Positions 1-4,305 of a DNA stretch of 6,833 nt are shown piece by piece. The stretch is from Pseudodesulfovibrio sp. (GTDB lineage: Bacteria; Desulfobacterota; Desulfovibrionia; Desulfovibrionales; Desulfovibrionaceae): NCBI GenBank assembly GCA_022712815.1, contig JAFLJW010000010.1, positions 1 to 6,833 of the forward strand. The letters are read 5' to 3'. The notes under the pieces were generated by a model. The model was not told the origin of the DNA and ran no database searches. It saw nothing but the letters and a program-made list of their open reading frames with translations. Position numbers and translations under genes: made by a program. Every line of letters starts with the position of its first letter. The stretch's first letter is position 1.

Positions 1-1
1 A

Positions 2-1132
2 GAGGCCAAAGCAAGAGAGCTGCCTGTCGAAGGCAACGTCGAGTCCACCTGCAAAGGCGGCTTCAACATCACCATCATGCAACGCCGCGCATTCTGTCCG
101 GTCAGCCAGATGGACAACCGTTTTGTTGAAGACCCCGAAGAGTACGTCGGAAAAACTTTTGAATTTCTCGTCACCAAGCTGGAACAGCGCGGCCGCAACA
201 TCGTTGTCTCCCGCCGCTCCCTGCTTGAACGCGATGCCGTCGAGGCAACCGCTACCTTTGTCGAAGAGACCCAGGTCGGCGACGAGATCGAAGGCACCAT
301 CACCCGTCTGGCCGCTTTCGGCGCATTTGTCGAAATCATGCCCGGCCTCGATGGATTGGTCCATATCTCCCAGATTGCTTATGGTCGCATCGGTCACCCC
401 GAAGAAGCCGTCTCTGTCGGCCAGAAAGTCAAGGCCAAGATCATCGGCATTCAGGAAACCGACAAACCGGGCCGCCTGAAGATTTCCCTGTCCATGAAGG
501 AACTGGCCCAGAACCCCTGGGACACCCTTTCCGCCACCTTTGCCGAGGGCGACAAGGTCACCGGCAAGGTCGTCCGTCTGGCCGATTTCGGCGCATTCGT
601 GGAAATCGCACCCGGCGTGGATGGTCTCGTACATGTCTCTGAGATGAGCTACACCAAGCGCGTCAACAAGCCGTCCGATTTCGTTTCCGAGGGCGAACTG
701 GTCGCAGTCAAGATCAAATCCATTGATATGGAAAGCCGCCGCATAAGCCTGTCCATGAAAGACGCCGAGGGAGACCCTTGGATGGAAGTGGCCGATAAAT
801 ATCAGCCCGGTCAAAAGGTGGAAGGCACGGTTGAAAAACAGGAACAGTTCGGCATCTTCATCCAGCTCGAACCCGGTATCACCGGCCTGCTGCCCAAGTC
901 GATCATCGCAAGAAGCGAAAAGCCGGCAACCTACGAAAAGCTGCACTCCGGCGACACGGTGGAGATCGTCATCGGCCAGGTCAAGGCCGCAGAACGCAAG
1001 ATATCCCTGACCACAGTTGATGCACAGGAAGACGGCGACTGGAAAGAATTCGCACCCAAAAAACAGGTTGCTTCCGGCAACATGGGCCTGCTTGGAGCCA
1101 AGCTTCAGGAAGCCATGAACAAAAAGAAATAA
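2..1132 (+). CDS. S1-domain RNA-binding protein (30S ribosomal protein S1-like), 5'-truncated
   Basis: The reading frame is open from base 2, so the gene begins outside the window and the ATG at 77 is internal. 376 residues are visible, with four consecutive S1 (OB-fold) RNA-binding domains: nt 29-223, 275-499, 545-760 and 806-1015. The first has KGGF, RAF.P.SQ and a closing VVSRR, much like domain 2 of bacterial S1. The second and third carry GAFVEI.PG.DGLVH.S and end in ISLSMK. The fourth is more diverged (GIFIQLEPGITGLLP, closing KISLTT). The protein ends in a Gly/Ala/Lys-rich tail, GLLGAKLQEAMNKKK. S1 proteins bind single-stranded mRNA, and the ribosomal one helps load mRNA on the 30S subunit. 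The canonical S1 has six domains. This one ends after a diverged fourth visible domain, so it may be a shorter paralogue rather than the main rpsA product. The family call is firm; the exact role is inferred. Confidence 0.9.
   Translation, partial: EAKARELPVEGNVESTCKGGFNITIMQRRAFCPVSQMDNRFVEDPEEYVGKTFEFLVTKLEQRGRNIVVSRRSLLERDAVEATATFVEETQVGDEIEGTITRLAAFGAFVEIMPGLDGLVHISQIAYGRIGHPEEAVSVGQKVKAKIIGIQETDKPGRLKISLSMKELAQNPWDTLSATFAEGDKVTGKVVRLADFGAFVEIAPGVDGLVHVSEMSYTKRVNKPSDFVSEGELVAVKIKSIDMESRRISLSMKDAEGDPWMEVADKYQPGQKVEGTVEKQEQFGIFIQLEPGITGLLPKSIIARSEKPATYEKLHSGDTVEIVIGQVKAAERKISLTTVDAQEDGDWKEFAPKKQVASGNMGLLGAKLQEAMNKKK
305..639 (+). repeat. Internal direct repeat from S1 domain duplication (305-369 and 575-639)
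   Basis: The segments starting at CGTCTGGCCG (305) and CGTCTGGCCG (575) match closely for about 65 bases with no gap, exactly 270 nt (90 codons) apart. They encode RLAAFGAFVEIMPG and RLADFGAFVEIAPG, the cores of two adjacent S1 domains. This is a domain duplication inside a gene, not a mobile repeat. Many mismatches fall at third codon positions. Confidence 0.75.
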
Positions 1133-1165
1133 TCCAACGAATCTCATTATCCATAGCAATCTGCA

Positions 1166-1175
1166 CCATTAATGG
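1166..1175. repeat. Short perfect palindrome CCATTAATGG
   Basis: A 10-bp perfect palindrome lies between the S1-like stop codon and its terminator. With one mismatch it extends to 16 bp (GC.CCATTAATGG.GC, 1163-1178). It could be a small hairpin in the mRNA 3' UTR or chance. There is no loop, and no gene start close enough to make an operator likely. Confidence 0.25.
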
Positions 1176-1199
1176 CGCATAACCCGGACTGCTTACGAA

Positions 1200-1227
1200 C
1201 CCCACTTTTTTGAAAGTGGGGTTTTTT
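1200..1227 (+). terminator. Rho-independent terminator after the S1-like gene
   Basis: A perfect 9-bp stem CCCCACTTT (1200-1208) / AAAGTGGGG (1213-1221) encloses a 4-base loop and is followed directly by six T residues (1222-1227). AA at 1198-1199 can also pair with the first two Ts. It lies 67 bases after the S1-like stop codon and separates that gene from the amidohydrolase. Confidence 0.93.
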
Positions 1228-1275
1228 CGTGTTTGACCAAACCCTGCAATTCGTGCATCTGATATAGGGAATAGC

Positions 1276-1281
1276 TATACT
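1276..1281 (+). promoter_or_regulatory. Possible -10 element of the amidohydrolase promoter
   Basis: TATACT is one base from the sigma-70 -10 consensus and lies 22 bases before the start codon, downstream of the preceding terminator, so a promoter is expected here. No good -35 is correctly spaced. TTGACC at 1233-1238 is too far upstream, and the bases at the ideal spacing (GTGCAT, 1253-1258) match poorly. The element overlaps a small inverted repeat, TATAG (1263-1267) / CTATA (1275-1279), which could be a regulator site. Assignment is tentative. Confidence 0.3.
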
Positions 1282-1291
1282 CATACCCATT

Positions 1292-1297
1292 GGGAGG
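1292..1297 (+). promoter_or_regulatory. Ribosome binding site of the amidohydrolase
   Basis: GGGAGG ends six bases before the ATG at 1304. This is a strong Shine-Dalgarno at normal spacing and fixes that start. Confidence 0.75.
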
Positions 1298-1303
1298 CAC
1301 GCC

Positions 1304-2356
1304 ATGTCCGACAGCCAACGCGAAGAAGTTATTTACAACTGCCACATCCATACGTTCACCATGAACAACGTACCAGACAATTATATACCCAAAATACTGA
1401 TCAAACCCATGCGAATCAAATGGCTCCGCAAGGTCGTGGTCAAAGCCCTTTCTTTTGTCGACCTCCGGAGCAAGCACGACATCTTTGAACGATATGCAAA
1501 ATTCATGGATGTTTCATCCACCAAAGACCAACTTTCCATCTTCAAGATAATCCAGGAGTATTACCCTTCGACCACGAGATTCGTGGTCATGCCCATGGAC
1601 ATGTCACACATGGGTGCGGGTGCGATACCCCAAAAAATAGATGCTCAACATGAGGAACTTGCCCAGCTTGCCAAAACCATGGACAAGGCTGTCATCCCAT
1701 TTGCCGCAATTGACCCACGCAGAAACAATCTGGACAAAGCTCTGGATGACCTGTTCATCAAGAAAAAATATAGTGGTATCAACTTTACTGGCATCAAGCT
1801 GTACCCGCCTCTCGGCTATAAACCAGGTGGTAAAAAACTCGATCCACTATTCGCATTTGCCAATGAACACAAACTCCCCATTACAGCGCATTGCAGTCGA
1901 GGTGGAGTTCGACAATTGAACTTCACTAAAAAGAAAGCACATGATTACACGAATCCCGCGAACTACAGAAAGGTCTTAGACAAATACCCGGATATGCGGC
2001 TTTGTCTCGCCCACTTTGGTGGTGATGAGGAATGGAAAAAATACCTTGAACATCCAAGAAGCAAGGACAACTGGCTCTCCGACATCAGAGGCATGATGCA
2101 AGAATACGACAACCTGTATGCAGACATATCATACAGCATTTTCTCATTCACAGACAACACGCCTATTCTGAAAGTGCTTCTACAGGACAAAGCCATCAAG
2201 GAAAGAGTCCTGTTCGGCTCGGACTTCTACATGGCGGAAAAAGAAAGATATGAGGAAAAACGCCTTTCCATAACCCTGCGCGCCATGTTGGGTGAAGACC
2301 TATTCTGGCAAATAGCCAACGTAAATCCGAAACGATTCCTCTTTGGAATCCAATAA
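1304..2356 (+). CDS. Amidohydrolase-2 family metal-dependent hydrolase
   Basis: This 350-residue protein has the layout of the amidohydrolase-2 (TIM-barrel) family. The N-terminal metal-binding HxH is H14-I-H16. GIKLYPP lies at 163-169, AHC with H196 in AHCSRGG, AHFGG with H237, and GSDF with the catalytic/metal Asp at D307. It ends in NPKRFLFG (341-348), typical of the family C-terminus. The family includes metal-dependent hydrolases and decarboxylases acting on small carboxylated or cyclic compounds; the substrate cannot be read from the sequence. No signal peptide or membrane segment is seen, so it is probably cytoplasmic. A basic segment at residues 36-60, between the HxH strand and the next barrel elements, is probably a lid or insert. 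The gene stands alone between two terminators and is more AT-rich than its neighbours (22 of 60 GC at 1741-1800, against 39 of 60 at 541-600), with many AAA and ATA codons. Family confidence is high; function is unknown. Confidence 0.87.
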   Translation: MSDSQREEVIYNCHIHTFTMNNVPDNYIPKILIKPMRIKWLRKVVVKALSFVDLRSKHDIFERYAKFMDVSSTKDQLSIFKIIQEYYPSTTRFVVMPMDMSHMGAGAIPQKIDAQHEELAQLAKTMDKAVIPFAAIDPRRNNLDKALDDLFIKKKYSGINFTGIKLYPPLGYKPGGKKLDPLFAFANEHKLPITAHCSRGGVRQLNFTKKKAHDYTNPANYRKVLDKYPDMRLCLAHFGGDEEWKKYLEHPRSKDNWLSDIRGMMQEYDNLYADISYSIFSFTDNTPILKVLLQDKAIKERVLFGSDFYMAEKERYEEKRLSITLRAMLGEDLFWQIANVNPKRFLFGIQ

Positions 2357-2381
2357 TACATGGCAATTTTACAACAAAAGA

Positions 2382-2422
2382 AAAGGCCCGGACCGCTCAT
2401 CACGATCCGGGCCTTTCTTTTT
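2382..2422. terminator. Bidirectional rho-independent terminator between convergent genes
   Basis: A perfect 11-bp stem AAAGGCCCGGA (2382-2392) / TCCGGGCCTTT (2406-2416) has a 13-base loop. On the plus strand it runs into CTTTTT (2417-2422). On the minus strand the A-rich stretch at 2371-2384 supplies a T-rich tail. It starts 26 bases after the amidohydrolase stop and lies 10 bases beyond the pseudouridine synthase stop, so it can serve both. Confidence 0.9.
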
Positions 2423-2432
2423 GTATCCAAAA

Positions 2433-3260
2433 TTAAAACAAAGCCTTCACTTCCGCAAAAAATCCGGGCAACTCCACCCGCTCGTGATGCAGACGCATGA
2501 CATCGCCCTCCGCGCCGTCTCCGTACAGCGGATCGCCGACAATGGGATGACCGATGCTTGCCAGATGCGCCCTGATCTGGTGCCGCGCACCCTTCACGAT
2601 CAGGCAGCGAACCGTACTCGTGTCGCTGTCGTGGTCATGGGCCAAGGTATCCACGTCGGTCCAGCGGCGTACGTCCGTATCCGCCACGTCCAGAACGCGA
2701 GTCTTTTTCCGGTCATCGGTATCAAGCATGCTTTTGATGGTTACCACCCCGTCCAGACGCCCCTTGACCGTGGCAAAGTAAAATTTCTTGATCCGGCCCG
2801 CATCTTCCTGCTCATGATACGCCTTTTCACCATCAGAGGTCATGGCGACCAGCAGCAAGCCGGCCGTGCCATGATCCAGCCGGTTCAGCAGAGTGGGAGA
2901 TTCATCCGGAAACAATTCGGCTAAGGCCGCCTCGACACTGGGGGTATCCTTCCCGGCAATAATTGCGGAATGAACACCGCCCGGTTTGAACACCGCACCG
3001 AACATCCCTTCCCGTTTCACAACAGAAAGTTCCAATTGCTGAACTGACACTATTGATCCTCCAACCGAAATTTCGACCTGTTGATCACGGCACACCTTGT
3101 AACCGGGCTTCCGTGCCTGACCATCCACCATAACCCGGCTTTCGTCGCACAACCTGCGCCGCAGACGGAGACTGGAATCCGGCAGCATTTCCGCCAGAAC
3201 CTTATCCAGCCTGACTCCATCAAGCCTTTCCGGAACGATATATATTTCTACTGAACACAT
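2433..3260 (-). CDS. RluA-family RNA pseudouridine synthase
   Basis: This 275-residue protein converts specific uridines in rRNA or tRNA to pseudouridine. Residues 11-66 resemble an S4 RNA-binding fold (RLDKVLAEMLPDSS, then VMVDGQARKPGYKV). The catalytic domain follows: FKPGGVHS (91-98), the active-site motif NRLDHGTAGLLLVA with catalytic Asp129, KFYFATVKG (159-167), then KGARHQIRAHLASIGHPI and VGDPLYG (223-247), ending in LHHERVELPGF. All key family elements are present. The usual His before Arg-Leu-Asp is Asn here, which I would expect to be tolerated since Arg and Asp are kept. A polar His/Asp stretch (HDHDSDTS, 208-215) precedes the KGARHQIR motif and is probably a variable loop. The minus-strand ATG at 3260 has AGGA (complement of 3268-3271) seven bases upstream, supporting this start. 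Length fits the family. Which RNA position is modified cannot be told. Confidence 0.92.
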   Translation of the reverse strand: MCSVEIYIVPERLDGVRLDKVLAEMLPDSSLRLRRRLCDESRVMVDGQARKPGYKVCRDQQVEISVGGSIVSVQQLELSVVKREGMFGAVFKPGGVHSAIIAGKDTPSVEAALAELFPDESPTLLNRLDHGTAGLLLVAMTSDGEKAYHEQEDAGRIKKFYFATVKGRLDGVVTIKSMLDTDDRKKTRVLDVADTDVRRWTDVDTLAHDHDSDTSTVRCLIVKGARHQIRAHLASIGHPIVGDPLYGDGAEGDVMRLHHERVELPGFFAEVKALF

Positions 3261-3267
3261 ATGGACA

Positions 3268-3271
3268 TCCT
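3268..3271 (-). promoter_or_regulatory. Ribosome binding site of the pseudouridine synthase
   Basis: Read on the minus strand this is AGGA in TTAGGAT, seven bases before the ATG at 3260-3258. It is moderate in strength and normally spaced. Confidence 0.6.
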
Positions 3272-3285
3272 AACCATACAAGCTG

Positions 3286-3321
3286 TTGACGCGCAAGGGT
3301 TTCCATACCTTTGACGCAAGG
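3286..3321. repeat. Paired TTGACGC..AAGG direct repeat in the divergent intergenic region
   Basis: TTGACGCGCAAGG begins at 3286 and TTGACGCAAGG at 3311, exactly 25 bases apart, and they differ by a GC insertion. Both copies include TTGACG, a near-consensus -35 hexamer, but neither has a good -10 at standard spacing (CTTTGA after the first, TAAACC after the second). The pair lies between the divergent pseudouridine synthase and permease units. It could be tandem regulator sites, a weak promoter, or coincidence. Confidence 0.35.
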
Positions 3322-3347
3322 CCGGAAAAGCCCTAAACCAATGTTTC

Positions 3348-3353
3348 AAGGAG
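3348..3353 (+). promoter_or_regulatory. Strong Shine-Dalgarno for a 16-codon ORF, not for the permease
   Basis: AAGGAG is the best ribosome binding site in this intergenic region. It ends five bases before the ATG at 3359 but 58 bases before the permease ATG at 3412, so it can only serve the short ORF. The permease start itself has only AAGG at 3395-3398, 13 bases away, which is too far to work well. Confidence 0.7.
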
Positions 3354-3358
3354 TATAC

Positions 3359-3409
3359 ATGCACGCCACTTTCTATCTCTCACCTCTCAAGCTCAAGGCA
3401 TATCAATAG
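3359..3409 (+). CDS. Putative 16-residue leader/upstream ORF, probably coupled to the permease
   Basis: The ORF starts with ATG at 3359 behind a strong AAGGAG at ideal spacing. It encodes MHATFYLSPLKLKAYQ and stops with TAG at 3407-3409, leaving only two bases before the permease ATG at 3412. It is in a different frame from the permease, and the permease frame has a stop at 3334-3336 with no start codon between that stop and 3412, so this is not a mis-called extension. The arrangement suggests that ribosomes load on the short ORF and reinitiate at the permease start. The peptide has no obvious run of one amino acid of the kind seen in classical attenuation leaders, although CTCAAG is repeated in tandem (3386-3397, Leu-Lys-Leu-Lys). 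I see no clear alternative hairpins. Whether the peptide itself matters is unknown. Confidence 0.5.
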   Translation: MHATFYLSPLKLKAYQ

Positions 3410-3411
3410 TC

Positions 3412-4302
3412 ATGGACATTCGCGGTTTTCTCTACGTACTGGCCGCCGCATTCATGTGGGGCGTGATCGGCATATTTGCAAAGGAAGTCCTGGCCGAGGG
3501 TGTCACCGCCCTTGAAATCGCATTCTGGCGAGCCGCCCTCGCCTGGGTAATGTTTCTCATCCATGCAACGATCATGAAGCAGGTCAAGGTCCATCGTACG
3601 GACCTGCCATTCCTGTTCGCGTTCGGCTTCATCTGCGTCACGCTTTTCTACGGCGCGTACCAACTCGCCATCCGCGATGTGGGCATGGCCATGGCCGCAG
3701 TGCTTCTCTATACCGCACCGGCCTGGGTCGCGTTCATGTCCTGGGCCGTTCTCAAGGAGCGGATGACCCCGACCAAGACGATCTGCGTTGTCATGACAAT
3801 ACTCGGCGTGGGCTGCATCAGCCTCGGCCCCAAGCTCATGAGCGGGGGTGCCATTGACCTGAATCTATTCGGTCTCGGCGCAGGACTCGTCTCCGGGTTC
3901 ACCTATGCCCTCTATTACATCTTCGGGAAAAAATATTTATATAAATACGCAACGCCGACCATCTTTGTCTACGCCCTGCCCTTTGGTGCTGCCCTGCTCC
4001 TGCCGTTCGTGGATTTTCAGCAAAAATCAGCGTATGCTTGGACCATGCTCATCTCCATGGCAGCCATCACGGCGTATGGCGCATTCATGGCCTATTACGC
4101 AGGTCTCAAACGGCTTGAAGCGACCAAGGCCTCGGTTATCGCCACCTTTGAACCATTGGTGGCCGCCGTGTTCGCGTATTTTCTGTTTGGCGAAAAATTT
4201 TCAATGCTCGGCTATGTCGGCAGTTGCCTGATCATCGCGGCAGTCTTCATGGTGGTCATGTCCGGTATCAAGGCAAGCCGCGCCGCAGGCAAATCGGAGT
4301 AA
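3412..4302 (+). CDS. EamA/DMT-superfamily inner-membrane permease
   Basis: This 296-residue, very hydrophobic protein has about ten predicted membrane helices, roughly at residues 6-24, 34-54, 66-84, 91-111, 121-139, 150-170, 183-200, 210-229, 240-259 and 264-284. These form two EamA repeats. Hallmarks are AAFMWG (12-17), FWRA (38-41), the repeat-1 end LLYTAPAWVAF then LKERMT (98-119), and the repeat-2 end ASVIATFEPLVAAV then FLFGEKFS (240-264). EamA carriers usually export or exchange metabolites such as amino acids or other small compounds; the substrate is not predictable here. Length is normal and the C-terminus is a short basic tail. Its start lacks its own good ribosome binding site and lies two bases after a short ORF. 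The next gene, a helicase, begins three bases after this stop, so the two are probably co-transcribed. Confidence 0.92.
   Translation: MDIRGFLYVLAAAFMWGVIGIFAKEVLAEGVTALEIAFWRAALAWVMFLIHATIMKQVKVHRTDLPFLFAFGFICVTLFYGAYQLAIRDVGMAMAAVLLYTAPAWVAFMSWAVLKERMTPTKTICVVMTILGVGCISLGPKLMSGGAIDLNLFGLGAGLVSGFTYALYYIFGKKYLYKYATPTIFVYALPFGAALLLPFVDFQQKSAYAWTMLISMAAITAYGAFMAYYAGLKRLEATKASVIATFEPLVAAVFAYFLFGEKFSMLGYVGSCLIIAAVFMVVMSGIKASRAAGKSE
4296..4299 (+). promoter_or_regulatory. Ribosome binding site of the helicase, inside the permease end
   Basis: GGAG lies in the last codons of the permease, six bases before the helicase ATG at 4306. It fixes that start and indicates operon-style, possibly coupled translation. 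Confidence 0.6.
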
Positions 4303-4305
4303 TCC

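Noticed and set aside
77..79. ATG at 77 as the true start of the S1-like gene
   Set aside because: The frame is open to base 2 and the upstream residues (ELPVEGNVES..KGGFNI) form the first strands of an S1 domain, so the gene is truncated by the window edge.
1133..1303. A gene or small RNA in the gap after the S1-like gene
   Set aside because: Apart from the terminator, a short palindrome and the putative promoter, no ORF with a ribosome binding site and no structured RNA signature is visible in these 171 bases.
2343..2924. A 193-codon plus-strand frame overlapping the end of the amidohydrolase and the pseudouridine synthase
   Set aside because: It runs through the bidirectional terminator and antisense to a well-conserved catalytic domain. 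No family resemblance is seen.
3261..3411. A riboswitch upstream of the permease
   Set aside because: I found no convincing multi-stem structure or known riboswitch core, and the short translated ORF explains the strong ribosome binding site better.
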